Shown here one piece after another: positions 26,412 through 41,149 of a stretch of DNA of 64,000 nt (the first letter of the stretch is position 1; each line of letters opens with the position of its first letter). The stretch is from Calliopsis andreniformis (Eukaryota; Arthropoda; Insecta; Hymenoptera; Andrenidae): assembly GCF_051401765.1 (NCBI RefSeq), contig NW_027480423.1, forward strand, positions 6,262,001 to 6,326,000, written 5' to 3'. Under the pieces are notes generated by a model. The model made no database searches, was not told the origin of the DNA, and saw only the letters and a list, made by a program, of their open reading frames with translations. Position numbers and translations under genes: made by a program.

Positions 26412-29400
26412 AGTTAGGGCCTTAGAAGTCAACGCCCGAAGGATAAAATGCAATATAAATATAACTGATTTTCCATCGTTTATATCGAATAATAGGAACC
26501 AGTGGGAAAGTTATGGTCATTTCTACTTTCCGGGCAACCTAAGCTTCACTCTAGGGCGTTGCGCCACCACATCAAACAGTTAGGGCCTTAGAAGTCAACG
26601 CCCGAAGCATAAAATACAAAATAAATATAACAGTTTTTCCATCGTATAAAACGAATAATAGCAACCAGTGTGAATGTTATGGTCACTTCTACGTTCCGGG
26701 CAACCTAGGCTTCACTCTAGGGCGTTGCTCCACCAGATCAAACAGTTAGGGTCTTAGAAGCCAACGCCCGAAGCATTAAATACAAAATAAATAGAACAGT
26801 TTTTCCATCGTATAAAACGAATAATTGCAACCAGTATGAAAGTTAACGTCATTTCTACTTCCCGGGCAACCTAGGCTTCACCCTATTGCGTTGCTCCAAC
26901 GAATAGAATAGTTAGGGCCTTAGAAGTCAACGCCCGAACCATAAAATGCAAAAAAAATACAGCAGTGTTTCCATCATACAACAGGTATAATTGCAACCAG
27001 TTTGCAATTGATGGCCAATTCTACGTTCCGGGCAACCGAGGCTTCACCCTAGGGCGTTGTTCCACCAGATGGAATAGTTAGGGCCTAAGAAGTCAACGCC
27101 AGAAGCATAAAATACAATAAAGATGCAACAGTTTTTCCATCGTATAACAGGAATAATTGCAACCAGTGTGAAGGTAATGGTATGTTCTACGTTCCGGGCA
27201 ACCTAGGCTTCACTCTAGGGCGCTGCTCCACCAGGTTAAATAGTTAGGGCCTAAGAAGTCAACGCCAGAAGCATAAAATACAATATAAATACAACAGCCT
27301 TTCCATCGTATATAATGTATATTTGCAAACAGTGTGAAAGTAATGGTAATTTCTACGTTCCGAGCCACCTAGGCTTCACTGTAGGCTGTTGCTCCGCCAG
27401 ATCGAATAGGTAGGGCCTTAGAAGTCAACGCCAGAAGCATTAAATACAAAATAAATTGAACAGTTTTTCCATGTATAAAACGAATAATTGCTACCAGTGT
27501 GAAAGTTGTGGTCATTTCTACGTTCCGGGCAACCTAGGCTTCGCTCCAGGGCGTCGTGCCACCAGATGGAATAGTTAGGGCCTATGAAGTCAACGCCAGA
27601 AGCATAAAATACGGTATAAATACTACAGCTTTTCCATCGTATAAAACGAATAATTGCCACCAGTGTGAAAGTTATGGTCATTTCTACGTTCCGGGCAACT
27701 GAGGCTTCACCCTAGGGCGTTGTTCCACCAGATGGAATAGTTAGGGCCTAAGAAGTCAGCGCCAGAAGCATAAAATAAGATATAAATACAACAGCTTTTC
27801 CATCGTATAAAATGTATAATTGCAACCTGTGTGAAGGTTATGGTCATATCTTCGGTCCGTGCAACCTAGACTTCACTGTAGGGTGTTGCTCTACCAGATC
27901 GAATAGGTAGGGCCATAGAAGTCAACGCCCAAGCATAAAATACAATAAATATACAAGAGTTTTTCCATCGTATAACAGGAATTATTGCAACCAGTGTGAA
28001 AGTGATGGTCATTTCTACGTTCCGGGCAACCTAGGCTTCACTCTGGGGCGTTGTTCCAACAGATCGAATAATTAGGGCCTAAGAAGTCAACGCCTGAAGC
28101 ATAAAATACAAAATAAATAGAACAGATTTTCCATGTATAAAACGAATAATTGCTACCAGTGTGAAAGAGATGGTCATTTCTACGTTCCGGGCAACTGAGG
28201 CTTCACCCTAGGGCGTTGTTCCACCAGATGGAATAGTTAGGGCCTAAGAAGTCAGCGCCAGAAGCATAAAATACGATATAAATACAACAGCTTTTCCATC
28301 GTATAAAATGTATAATTGCAACCTGTGTGAAGGTTATGGTCATATCTTCGGTCCGTGCAACCTAGACTTCACTGTAGGGTGTTGCTCTACCAGATCGAAT
28401 AGGTAGGGCCATAGAAGTCAACGCCCAAGCATAAAATACAATAAATATACAACAGCTTTTCCATCGTATAAAACGAATAATGGCAACCAGTGTGAAAGTT
28501 ACGGTCATTTCTACGTTCCGGGCAACCTAGGCTTCATCGTAGTGCGTTGCTACACCAGATCCAATAGCTAGGGCCTTAGAAGTCATCGCCTGAAGCATAC
28601 AATACAATAAAAATACAACAGTTTTACTATCGTATAACAGGAATAATTGCAACCAGTGTGAAAGTGATGGTCATTTCTACGATCTGGGTAACCCAGGTTT
28701 CACTCTAGGGCGTTGCACCACCAGATCGAATAGCTAGGACCTTAGAATTCATACACAGAAGCAGAAAATACAAAAAAAAGCAACAGTTCTTCAACCGTAT
28801 AGCATGAATAATTGCAACCAGTGTGAATGCAATGGTCATTTGTACGTTCCGGGCAACCTAGGCTACACTCTAGGGCGTTGCTCCACCAGATCGAATAGTT
28901 AGTGCCTTAGAAGTCAACGCCCGAAGCATAAAATACAAAATAAATAGAACAGATTTTCCATGTATAAAACGAATAATTGCTACCAGTGTGAAAGAGATGG
29001 TCATTTCTACGTTCCGGGCAACCCAGGCTTCACCCTAGGGCGTTGTTCCACCAGATCGAATAGGTAGGGCCATAGAAGTCAACGCCCCAAGCATTGAATA
29101 CAATAAATATACAAGAGTTTTTCCATCGTATAACAGGAATTATTGCAACCAGTGTGAAAGTGATGGTCATTTCTACGTTCCGGGCAACCTAAGCTTCACT
29201 CTAGGGCGTTGCTCCACCACATCAAACAGTTAGGGCCTTAGAAGTCAACGCCCGAAGCCTAAAATACAAAATAAATATAACAGTTTTTCCATCGTATAAA
29301 ACGAATAATAGCAGCCAGTGTGAAAGTTATGGTCATTTCTACGTTCCGGGAAACCTAGGCTTCACGCTAGTGCGTTGTTCCACCAGATCGAATAGTTAGG

Positions 29401-32377
29401 GCCTAAGAAGTCAACGCCAGAAACATAAAATACGATATAAATACAACAGCTTTTCCATCATATAAAACGAATAATGGTAACCAGTGTGAAAGTTATGGTC
29501 ATTTCTACGTTCCGGGCAACCTAGGCTACACTCTAGGGCGTTGCTCCACCAGATCGAATAGTTAGTGCCTTAGAAGTCAACGCCCGAAGCATAAAATACA
29601 AAATAAATAGAACAGATTTTCCATGTATAAAACGAATAATTGCTACCAGTGTGAAAGAGTTGGTCATTTCTACGTACCGGCAACCCAGACTTCACCCTAG
29701 GGCGTTGTTCCACCAGATCGAATAGGTAGGGCCATAGAAGTCAAAGCCAGAAGCAGAAAAAACAATAAAAATGCAACAGTTTTTCCATCGTATACAACGA
29801 ATAATGGCAAACAGTGTGAAAGTTATGCTCATTTCCACGTTCCGGGCAACCTAGGCTTCACCCTAGTGCGTTGCTACACCAGATCGAATAGTTAGGGCCT
29901 TAGAAGTCATCGCCTGAAGCATACAATACAATAAAAATACAACAGTTTTACCATCGTATAAAAGGAATAATTGCAACGATTGTGAAAGATATGGTCATAA
30001 CCACGTTCCGGGCAACCTAGGCTTCACTCTTGGACGTTGCCCCACCAGATCGAATAGCTAGGACCTTAGAATTCAAATACAGAAGCAGAAAATACAATAA
30101 AAATGCAACAGTTCTTCAATCGTACAGCATGAATAATTGCAACCAGTGTGAAAGTAAGGATCATTTCGACGTTTCGGGCATCCTAGACTTAACTCTGAGG
30201 CATTGCTCCGCCACGTCGAAGTGTTAGGGCCTTGGAATTCAACGCCAGAAGCATAAACTGCAAAACAAATTCAACAGTCTATCAATCGTGTAAAACGAAT
30301 AATTGTAACCTTTGTGAAGGTTATGGTCATATCTACGTTCCGGACAACCTAGGCTTCACTGTAGGGTGTTGCTCCACCAGATCGAATAGTTAGGGCGTAA
30401 GAAGTCAACGCCAGAAACATAAAACACAATATAAATACAACAGCTTTTCCATCGTATAAAACGAATAATTGCAACCAGTGTGAAAGTTATGGTCATTTCT
30501 TCATTCCGGGCATCCTAGGCTTAACTCTGAGGCCTTGCTCCACCAAATCGAAGAGATAGGGCCTTAGAAGTCAACGCCAGGAGCATAAAATACAATATAA
30601 ATACAACAGCCTTTCCATCGTATAAAACGAATAATTGCACCCAGTGTGAAAGTTATAGTCATTTCTACGCTCCGGGCAACCTAGGCTTCACTCTAGGACG
30701 ATGGTTCACGAGATCGAATAGTTAGGGCCTAAGAAATCAACGCCAGAAGCATAAAATGAAATAAAAATACAACAGCTTTTCCATTGTATAACAGGAATAT
30801 TTGCAACCAGTGTGAAAGTGATGGTCATTTCTACAATCCGGGTAACCCAGGTTTCGCTGTAGGGCATTACTCCACCAGATCGAATAGGTACGGCCGTAGA
30901 AGTCATCGACTGAAGCATAAAATGCAATAAAAGTACAACAGTTTTTTCATCGTATAACAGGAATAATTGCAGCAAGCGGGAAGGTAATGGTCATTTCTAC
31001 GTTCCGGGCACCCTAGGCATCACTCTTGGGCGTTGTTCCACCAAATGGAATAGTTAGGGCCTAAGAAGTCAGCGCCAGAAGCATAAAATACGGTACAAAT
31101 ACAACAGCTTTTCCATCGTATAAAACGAATAATGGTAACCAGTGTGAATGTTATGGTCATTTCTACGTTACGGGCAACCTAGGCTTCACTCCAGGACGAT
31201 GCTCCACCAGATCGAATAGTTAGGGACTAAGAAGTCAACGCCAGAAGCATAAAATACAATAAAGATGCAACAGTTGTTCCATCGTATAACAGGAATAACT
31301 GCAAACAGTGTGAAAGTACAGGTCATTTCTACGTTCCGGGTAATCCAGGTTTCACTCTAGGGCGTTGCTCCACCAGATCGAATAGCTAGGGACTTAGAAT
31401 TCAACGCCAGAAGAATAAAATACAATCTAAGTACAGCAGCTTTTCCACCGAATAAAATGAATAGTTGCATACATTGTGAAAGCAACGGTCATTTCTACGT
31501 TCCGGGCAACCTAGGCTTCACTCTAGGGCGTTGCCCCACCAGATCGAATAGCTAGGGACTTAGAATTCAATGCCAGACGCATAAAATACAAAATAAATAG
31601 ATCAGTCTTTCCATGTATAAAACGAATAATTGCAACCAGCGTGAAAGTTGTGGTCATTTCTACGTTCCGGGCAACCTAGGCTTCGCTCCAGGGCGTTGTG
31701 CCACCAGATGGAATAGTTAGGGCCTATGAAGTCAACGCCAGAAGCATAAAATACGGTATAAATACTACAGCTTTTCCATCGTATAAAACGAATAATTGCC
31801 ACCAGTGTGAAAGTTATGGTCATTTCTACGTTCCGGGCAATTGAGGCTTCACCCTAGGGCGTTGTTCCACCAGATGGAATAGTTAGGGCCTAAGAAGTCA
31901 GCGCCAGAAGCATAAAATACGATATAAATACAACAGCTTTTCCATCGTATAAAATGTATAATTGCAACCTGTGTGAAGGTTATGGTCATATCTTCGGTCC
32001 ATGCAACCTAGACTTCACTGTAGGGTGTTGCTCTACCAGATCGAATAGGTAGGGCCATAGAAGTCAACGCCCAAGCATAAAATACAATAAATATACAAGA
32101 GTTTTTCCATCGTATAACAGGAATTATTGCAACCAGTGTGAAAGTGATGGTCATTTCTACGTTCCGGGCAACCTAGGCTTCACTCTGGGGTGTTGTTCCA
32201 ACAGATCGAATAATTAGGGCCTAAGAAGTCAACGCCTGAAGCATAAAATACAATATAAATATAACAGTCTTTCCATCGTATAAAACGAAAGATAGCAACC
32301 AGCGTGAAAGTTATGGTCATTTCTACGTTCCGGGCAACCTAGGCTTCACTCTAGGGCGTTGCTCCACCAGATCGAAT
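26412..32377 (+). repeat. 5966-bp higher-order block B, copy 2 (36 monomers)
   Basis: Direct tandem partner of the preceding block. The offset is 5800 bp up to position 31090 and 5966 bp after 31256, because this copy holds one more monomer. The match ends near 32377, where TAGGGCCTCAGAAG and CCCGATGCAT replace the TAGGGCCTTAGAAG and CCCGAAGGAT that would begin a third copy. Confidence 0.92.
31091..31256 (+). repeat. Single extra monomer in block B copy 2
   Basis: After GCATAAAATA the first copy goes straight to CAATAAAGATGC (25291), while the second copy has 166 additional bases (CGGTACAAATACAACAGC, AATGGTAACC, ACGTTACGGGC, TCCAGGACGATGC) before the same CAATAAAGATGC at 31257. The extra length is exactly one monomer. 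Whether copy 1 lost it or copy 2 gained it cannot be told from two copies. Confidence 0.9.
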
Positions 32378-35300
32378 AGTTAGGGCCTCAGAAGTCAACG
32401 CCCGATGCATAAAATACAAAATAAATAAAACTGTTTTCCCATCGTATAAAACGAATAATTGCTACCAGTGTGAAAGTTATGGTCATTTCTGCGTTCAGCG
32501 CAACCTGGGCTTTACCCTAGGGCGTTGTTCCACCAGATGGAATAGTTAGGGCCTAAGAAGTCAACGCCAGAAGCATAAAATACGATATAAATACTACAGC
32601 TTTTCCATCGTGTAAAACGAATAATTGCAACCAGTGTGGAAGTTATGGTCATTTCTACGTTCCGGACAACCTAGGCTTCACTCTAGGGCGGTGCTCCACC
32701 AGATCAAATAGTTAGGGCCTAAGAAGTCAACGCCAGAAGCATAAAAGGCAATAAAGATACAACAGTTTTTCCATCGTATAACAGGATTAATTGCAACCAG
32801 TTTGAAAGTGATGGCCAATTCTACGTTCCGGGCTATCTAGGCTTCACCCTAGGGCGTTGCTCCACCAGATCGAATAGCTACGGCCGTAGAAGTCAACGAC
32901 TGAAGCATAAAATGCAATAAAAGTACAACAGCTTTTTCATCGTATAACAGGAATAATTGCAGCAAGCGTGAAGGTAATGGTCATTTCTACGTTCCGGCAC
33001 CCTAGGCATCACTCTTGGGCGTTGTTCCACCAAATGGAACAGTTAGGGCCTAAGAAGTCAACGCCAGAAGCATAAAATACAATAAAGATGCAACAGTTGT
33101 ACCATCGTATAACAGGAATAACTGCAAACAGTGTGAAAGTACAGGTCATTTCTATGTTCCTGGCAACCTAGGTTTCACTCTAGGGCGTTGCTCCACCAAA
33201 TCGAATAGCTAGGGCCTTAGAAGTCAACGCCAGAAGCATAAAATACAATAAAGATGCAAAAGTTTTTCCATCGTATATCAGGAATAACTGCAAACAGTAT
33301 GAAAGCACTTGTCATTTCTACGTACCGGGTAACCTAGGTTTCACCCTAGGGCGTTGTTCCACCAGATCGAATAGTTAGGGCCTAAGAAGTGAACGCCAGA
33401 AGCATAAAATACAATATAAATACAACAGTTTATCCATCGTATAAAACGAATAATGGCAACCAGTGTGAAAGTTATGGTCATTTCCACGTTCCGAGCAACT
33501 TAGGCTTCACTCTAGGGACTTGCTCCACCAGATCGAATGGTTAGTGCCTTAGATGTCAACGCCACATGCGTAAAATACAATAATGGTGCAACAGTTTTTC
33601 CATCGTATAACAGGAACAATTGCAACCAGTGTGAAGGTAACGGTATGTTCTACGTTCCTGGCATCCTAGGTTTCACTCTAGGGCGTTGCTCCACCAAATC
33701 GAATAGCTAGGGCCTTAGAAGCCAACGCCAGATGCATAAAATACAATAAAGATGCAAAAGTTTTTCCATCGTATAACAGGAATAACTGCAAACAGTATGA
33801 AAGCACTTGTCATTTCTACGTACCGGGTAACCTAGGTTTCACCCTAGGGCGTTGTTCCACCAGATCGAATAGTTAGGGCCTAAGAAGTGAACGCCAGAAG
33901 CATAAAATACAATATAAATACAACAGTTTATCCATCGTATAAAACGAATAATTGCAACCAGTATGAAACTTATGGTCATTTGTACGTTCCGGGCAACCTA
34001 GGCTTCACTCTAGGGCGTTGCTCCACCAGATCGAATAGTTAGGGCCTTAGAAGTCAACGCCCGAAGCATAAAACTCAATAAAGGTGCAAACAGTTTTTCC
34101 ATCGTGTAACAGGAATAATTGCAAACAGTGTGAAAGTAATGGTCATTTCTACGTGCCGGGCAACCTAGGCTTCACCATAGGGCGTTGTTCCACCAGATGG
34201 AATAGCTGGGGCCTAAGATGTCAACGCCAGAAGCATAAAATACGATATAAATACAACAGCTTTTCCATCGTATAAAACGAATAATGGCAAACAGTGTGAA
34301 AGTTATGGTCATTTCCACGTTCCGGGCAACCTAGGCTTCACCCTAATGCGTTGCTACACCAGATCGAATAGTTAGGGCCTTAGAAGTCATCGCCTGAAGC
34401 ATACAATACAATAAAAATACAACAGTTTTCCCATCGTATAACAGGAATAATTGCAACGATTGTGAAAGATATGGTCATAACCACGTTCCGGGCAACCTAG
34501 GCTTCACTCTAGGGCGTTGCTCCACCAGATCGAATAGGTAGGGACTTAGAATTCAATGCCATAAGCATTAAATGCAATATATATATATAACAGCTTTTCC
34601 ATGTATAAAACGAATAATTGCTACCAGTGTGGAATAGTTGGTCATTTCTACGTTCCGGGCAACCTAGGCTTCACCCTAGGGCGTTGTTCCACCAGATGGA
34701 ATAGTTAGGGCCTAAGAAGTCAGCGCCAGACGCATAAAATACGATATAAATACAACAGCTTTTCCATCGTATAAAACGAATAATGGTAACCAGTGTGAAA
34801 GTTATGGTCATTTGTACGTTCCGGGCAACCTAGGCTTCACTCTAGGGCGTTGCTCCACCAGATCGAATAGTTGGGGCCTAAGAAGTCAACGCCAGAAGCA
34901 TAAAATACAATCTAAGTACAACAGTTTTTCCACCGAATAAAATGAATAATTGCATACATTGTGAAAGCAATGGTCATATCTACGTTCCGGGCAACCTAGG
35001 CTTCACTCTAGGGCGTTGCTCCACCAGATCGAATAGCTAGGGACTTAGAATTAAATGCCAGAAGCATAAAATGCAATATATATATAACAGCTTTTCCATG
35101 TATAAAACGAATAATTGTTACCAGTGTGAAAGTGTTGGTCATTTCTACGTTCCGGGCAACATAGGCTTCACCCTAGGGCGTTGTTCCACCTGATGGAATA
35201 GTTAGGGCCTAAGAAGTCAACGCCAGAAGCATAAAATACAATAAAGATGCAACAGTTTTTCCATCGTATGACAGGAATAATTGCAACCAGTGTGAAGGTA

Positions 35301-37827
35301 ATGGTATGTTCTACGTTCCGGGCAACCTAGGCTTCACTCTAGGGTGGTGCTCCGCCTGGTTAAATAGTTAGGGCCTAAGAAGTCAACGCCAGAAGCACAA
35401 AATACAATATAAATACAACAGCCTTTCCATCGTATATAATGTATATTTGCAAACAGTGTGAAAGTAATGGTCATTTCTACGTTCCTGGCAACCTAGGCTT
35501 CACTCTAGGGCGTTGTTCCACCAGATCGAATAGTTAGGGCCTAAGAAGTCAACGCCAGAAGAATAAAATGCAATATAAGTACAACAGTTTACCATCGTAT
35601 AAAATGAATAATTGCAAACATTGTGAAAGTAATGGTCATTTCTACGTTCCGGGTAACCTAGGTGTCACTCTAGGGCGTTACTCCACCAGATCGAATAGTT
35701 AGGGCCTTAGAAATCAACGCCAGAAGCATAAAATACAATAAAGATGCAACAGTTTTTCCATCGTTTAACAGGTATAACTGCAACCAGTTTGAATGTACTG
35801 GTCATTTCTACGTTCCGGGCAACCCAGGTTTCACTCCAGGGCGTTGCTCCACCAGATCGAATAGTTACGGCCTAAGAAGTCAACGCCAGAAGCATAAAAT
35901 ACGATAAAGATGCAACAGTTTTTCCATCGTATAAAACGAATAATTGCAATCAGTGTGAAAGTTACGGTCATTTCTACTTTCCGAGCATCCTAGGCTTCAC
36001 CCTAGGGCGTTGCTCCAACAGATTGAATAGTTAGGGCCTTAGAAGTCAACGCCCGAAGCATAAAATACAAAATAAATAGAACGGTTTTACCATTGTATAA
36101 AACGAATAATTGCTACGAGTGTAAAAGCTATGGTCATTTCTACGTTCCGGGCAACCTAGGCTTCACTCCAGGGCGTTGCTCCACCAGATCGAATAGTTAG
36201 GTCCTTAGAAGTCAACGCCAGAAGCATAAAATACGATATAAATACAACAGCTTTTCCATCGTATAAAAGGAATAATTGCAAACAGTGTGATAGTAGTGGT
36301 CATTTCTACGTTCCGGGCAATTGAGGCTTCACCCTAGGGCGTTGTTCCACCAGATGGAATAGTTAGGGCCTAAGAAGTCAGCGCCAGAAGCATAAAATAC
36401 GATATAAATACAACAGCTTTTCCATCGTATAAAATGTATAATTGCAACCTGTGTGAAGGTTATGGTCATATCTTCGGTCCATGCAACCTAGACTTCACTG
36501 TAGGGTGTTGCTCTACCAGATCGAATAGGTAGGGCCATAGAAGTCAACGCCCAAGCATAAAATACAATAAATATACAAGAGTTTTTCCATCGTATAACAG
36601 GAATTATTGCAACCAGTGTGAAAGTGATGGTCATTTCTACGTTCCGGGCAACCTAGGCTTCACTCTGGGGCGTTGTTCCAACAGATCGAATAATTAGGGC
36701 CTAAGAAGTCAACGCCTGAAGCATAAAATACAATATAAATATAACAGTCTTTCCATCGTATAAAACGAAAGATAGCAACCAGCGTGAAAGTTATGGTCAT
36801 TTCTACGTTCCGGGCAACCTAGGCTTCACTCTAGGGCGTTGCTCCACCAGATCGAATAGTTAGGGCCTCAGAAGTCAACGCCCGATGCATAAAATACAAA
36901 ATAAATAAAACTGTTTTCCCATCGTATAAAACGAATAATTGCTACCAGTGTGAAAGTTATGGTCATTTCTGCGTTCAGCGCAACCTGGGCTTTACCCTAG
37001 GGCGTTGTTCCACCAGATGGAATAGTTAGGGCCTAAGAAGTCAACGCCAGAAGCATAAAATACGATATAAATACTACAGCTTTTCCATCGTGTAAAACGA
37101 ATAATTGCAACCAGTGTGGAAGTTATGGTCATTTCTACGTTCCGGACAACCTAGGCTTCACTCTAGGGCGGTGCTCCACCAGATCAAATAGTTAGGGCCT
37201 AAGAAGTCAACGCCAGAAGCATAAAAGGCAATAAAGATACAACAGTTTTTCCATCGTATAACAGGATTAATTGCAACCAGTTTGAAAGTGATGGCCAATT
37301 CTACGTTCCGGGCTATCTAGGCTTCACCCTAGGGCGTTGCTCCACCAGATCGAATAGCTACGGCCGTAGAAGTCAACGACTGAAGCATAAAATGCAATAA
37401 AAGTACAACAGCTTTTTCATCGTATAACAGGAATAATTGCAGCAAGCGTGAAGGTAATGGTCATTTCTACGTTCCGGCACCCTAGGCATCACTCTTGGGC
37501 GTTGTTCCACCAAATGGAACAGTTAGGGCCTAAGAAGTCAACGCCAGAAGCATAAAATACAATAAAGATGCAACAGTTGTACCATCGTATAACAGGAATA
37601 ACTGCAAACAGTGTGAAAGTACAGGTCATTTCTATGTTCCTGGCAACCTAGGTTTCACTCTAGGGCGTTGCTCCACCAAATCGAATAGCTAGGGCCTTAG
37701 AAGTCAACGCCAGAAGCATAAAATACAATAAAGATGCAAAAGTTTTTCCATCGTATATCAGGAATAACTGCAAACAGTATGAAAGCACTTGTCATTTCTA
37801 CGTACCGGGTAACCTAGGTTTCACCCT
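32378..37827 (+). repeat. Mosaic region with overlapping long duplications
   Basis: About 33 monomers. Positions about 31821-33538 and 36301-38018 are near-identical at an offset of 4480 bp (27 monomers); one difference is CTCTGGGGT versus CTCTGGGGC near 32190/36670. Internally, about 33144-33450 and 33642-33948 repeat (offset 498, 3 monomers). Near 34575 a short AT dinucleotide run is longer than in sister monomers. The CAATTGAGGCTTC unit that opens the 31821 and 36301 copies also lies at about 25873, tying this region to block B. Confidence 0.85.
34800..35640 (+). repeat. Five-monomer segment shared with about 44097-44937
   Basis: A run beginning CATTTGTACGTTCC, then GTTGGGGCCTAAG, CCACCGAATAAAATG, TTCCACCTGATGG, GGTGGTGCTCCGCC and CAGTTTACCATCG, is repeated 9297 bp downstream (56 monomers). 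Its first part is also present near 40775-41150, inside block C copy 1. It marks the sequence next to the block C duplication endpoint. Confidence 0.82.
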
Positions 37828-40800
37828 AGGGCGTTGTTCCACCAGATCGAATAGTTAGGGCCTAAGAAGTGAACGCCAGAAGCATAAAATACAATATAAA
37901 TACAACAGTTTATCCATCGTATAAAACGAATAATGGCAACCAGTGTGAAAGTTATGGTCATTTCCACGTTCCGAGCAACTTAGGCTTCACTCTAGGGACT
38001 TGCTCCACCAGATCGAATAGTTAGGGCCTTAGAAATCAACGCCAGAAGCATAAAATACAATAAAGATGCAACAGTTTTTCCATCGTTTAACAGGTATAAC
38101 TGCAACCAGTTTGAATGTACTGGTCATTTCTACGTTCCGGGCAACCCAGGTTTCACTCCAGGGCGTTGCTCCACCAGATCGAATAGTTACGGCCTAAGAA
38201 GTCAACGCCAGAAGCATAAAATACGATAAAGATGCAACAGTTTTTCCATCGTATAAAACGAATAATTGCAATCAGTGTGAAAGTTACGGTCATTTCTACT
38301 TTCCGAGCATCCTAGGCTTCACCCTAGGGCGTTGCTCCAACAGATTGAATAGTTAGGGCCTTAGAAGTCAACGCCCGAAGCATAAAATACAAAATAAATA
38401 GAACGGTTTTACCATTGTATAAAACGAATAATTGCTACGAGTGTAAAAGCTATGGTCATTTCTACGTTCCGGGCAACCTAGGCTTCACTCCAGGGCGTTG
38501 CTCCACCAGATCGAATAGTTAGGTCCTTAGAAGTCAACGCCAGAAGCATAAAATACGATATAAATACAACAGCTTTTCCATCGTATAAAAGGAATAATTG
38601 CAAACAGTGTGATAGTAGTGGTCATTTCTACGTTCCGGGTAACCTAGGTTTCACTGTAGGGCGTTGCTCCACCAGATCGAATAGTTACGGCCTAAGAAGT
38701 CAACGCCAGAAGCATAAAATACGATAAAGATGCAACAGTTTTTCCATCGTATAAAACGAATAATTGCAATCAGTGTGAAAGTTATGGTCATTTCTACATT
38801 CCGAGCAACCGAGGCTTCACTCTAGGGCGTTGCTCCACCAGATCGAATAGTTAGGTCCTTAGAAATCAACGCCAGAAGCATAAAATACGATATAAATACA
38901 ACAGCTGTTCCATCGTATAAAAGGAATAATTGCAAACAGTGTGAAGGTATTGGTCATTTCTACGTTCCGGGCAACCTAGGCTTCACTCTACGGCGTTGTT
39001 CCACCAGATCGAATAGTTAGGGCCTAAGAAGTCGACACCAGAAGAATAAAATACAATAAAAATACAACAGACATTCCATCCTATAAGAGGGATAATTGCA
39101 ACCCGTGTGAAAGTGATGGTCATTTCTACGTTCCAGGCAACCTAGGCTTCACTCTAGGGCGTTGTTCAACAAGATCGAATAGTTAGTGCCTAAGTAGACA
39201 ACGCCAGAAGCATAAAATACAATATAAATAGAACAGTTTTTCCATTGTATAAAGCGAATAATTGCTACCAGTGTGAAAGTTATGGTCATTTCTACGTTCC
39301 GCGCAACCTGGGCTTTACTCTAGGGCGCTGTTCCACCAGATGTAATAGTTAGGGCCTAAGAAGTCAACGCCAGAAGCATAAAATACGATATAAATACAAC
39401 AGCTTTTCCATCGTATAAAACAAGTAATTGCAACCAGTGTGAAAGTTATGGTCATTTCAACGTTCCGGGCTGCCTAGGCTTCACCCTAGGCCGTTGTTCC
39501 ACCAGATCGAATAGTTAGGGCCTAAGAAGTGAACGCCAGAAGCATAAAATGTAATAAAAATACAACAGTTTTTCCATCGTATAGCAGGAATAATTTGCAA
39601 CCAGTGTGATAGTAGTGGTCATTTCTGCGTTCCGGGCAAACCAGGTTTCACTCCAGGGCGTTGCTCCACCAGATCGAATAGCTACGGCCTAAGAAGTCAA
39701 CGCCAGAAGCATAAAATACGATAAAGATGCAACAGTTTTTCCATCGTATAAAACGATTAATTGCAATCAGTGTGAAAGTTATGGTCATTTCTACATTCCG
39801 AGCAACCTAGGCTTCACTCTAGGGCGCTGCTCCACCAGATCGAATAGTTAGGTCCTTAGAAGTCAACGCCAGAGGCATAAAATACGATATAAATACAACA
39901 GCTTTTCCATCGTATAAAAGGAATAATTGCAAACAGTGTGAAAGTAATGGTCATTTCTACGTTCCGGGCAACCTAGGCTTCACTCTAGGGCGTTGCTCGA
40001 CCAGATCGAATAGTTAGGACCTTAGAAGTCAACGCCCGAAGCTTAAAATACAAAATAAATAAAACAGTTTTTCCATCGTATAAAACGACAAATTACTACC
40101 AGTGTGAAAGTTATGGTTATTTCTACGTTCCGCGCAATCTGGGCTTTACCCTAGGGCCTTGTTCCACCAGATGGAATAGTTAGGGCCTAAGAAGTCAACG
40201 CCAGAAGCATAAAGAACGATATAAATACAACAGCTTTTCCATCGTATAAAACGAATAATTGCAACCACTGTGGAAGCTATTGTCATTTCTACGTTTTGGG
40301 CAACCTAGGCTTCACTCTAGGGCGGTGCTCCGCCAAATCGAATAGCTAGGGCCTTAGAAGTGAACGCCAGAAGCATAAAATAAAATAAAGATGCAAAAGT
40401 TTTTCCATCGTGTAACAGGAATAACTGCAAACAGTATGAAAGTACTGGACATTTCTACGTTCCGGGTAACCTAGGTTTCACTCTAGGGCGTTGCACCACC
40501 AGATCGAATAGCTAGCGACTTAGAATTCAACGCCATAAGAATAAAATACAATATACGTACCACAGTTTTTCCATCGTATAAAATGAAAAATTGCAACCAG
40601 TGTGAAAGTTATGGTCATTTCTGCATTCCGAGCAACCCAGGCTTCACTCTAGGGCGTTGCTCCACCTGATCGAATAGTTAGGGCCTTAGAAGTCAACGCC
40701 CGAAGCATTAAATAAAAAAAATATATATAACAGTTTTTCCATCGTATAAAACGACTAATAGAAACCAGTGTGAAAGTTATGGTCATTTGTACGTTCCGGG

Positions 40801-41149
40801 CAACCTAGGCTTCACTCTAGGGCGTTGCTCCACCAGATCGAATAGTTGGGGCCTAAGAAGTCAACGCCAGAAGCATAAAATACAATCTAAGTACAACAGT
40901 TTTTCCACCGAATAAAATGAATAATTGCATACATTGTGAAAGCAATGGTCATATCTACGTTCCGGGCAACCTAGGCTTCACTCTAGGGCGTTGCTCCACC
41001 AGATCGAATAGCTAGGGACTTAGAATTAAATGCCAGAAGCATAAAATGCAATATATATATAACAGCTTTTCCATGTATAAAACGAATAATTGTTACCAGT
41101 GTGAAAGTGTTGGTCATTTCTACGTTCCGGGCAACATAGGCTTCACCAT
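37828..41149 (+). repeat. 3322-bp higher-order block C, copy 1 (20 monomers)
   Basis: Second tandem pair with the same 3322-bp spacing as block A but a different set of monomers. Landmarks: GTGAACGCCAG near 37869 and 41191; GGTATAACTGC after GTTTAACA at 38093 and 41415; GTCGACACCAG at 39031 and 42353; the AAAAAAAATATATATAAC variant near 40710 and 44032. I saw almost no differences between the copies. Confidence 0.92.

Noticed and set aside
34560..34600. AT dinucleotide microsatellite
   Set aside because: Only a few AT units inside the variable part of one monomer; a slightly longer version of a run seen near 35070 and 41055.
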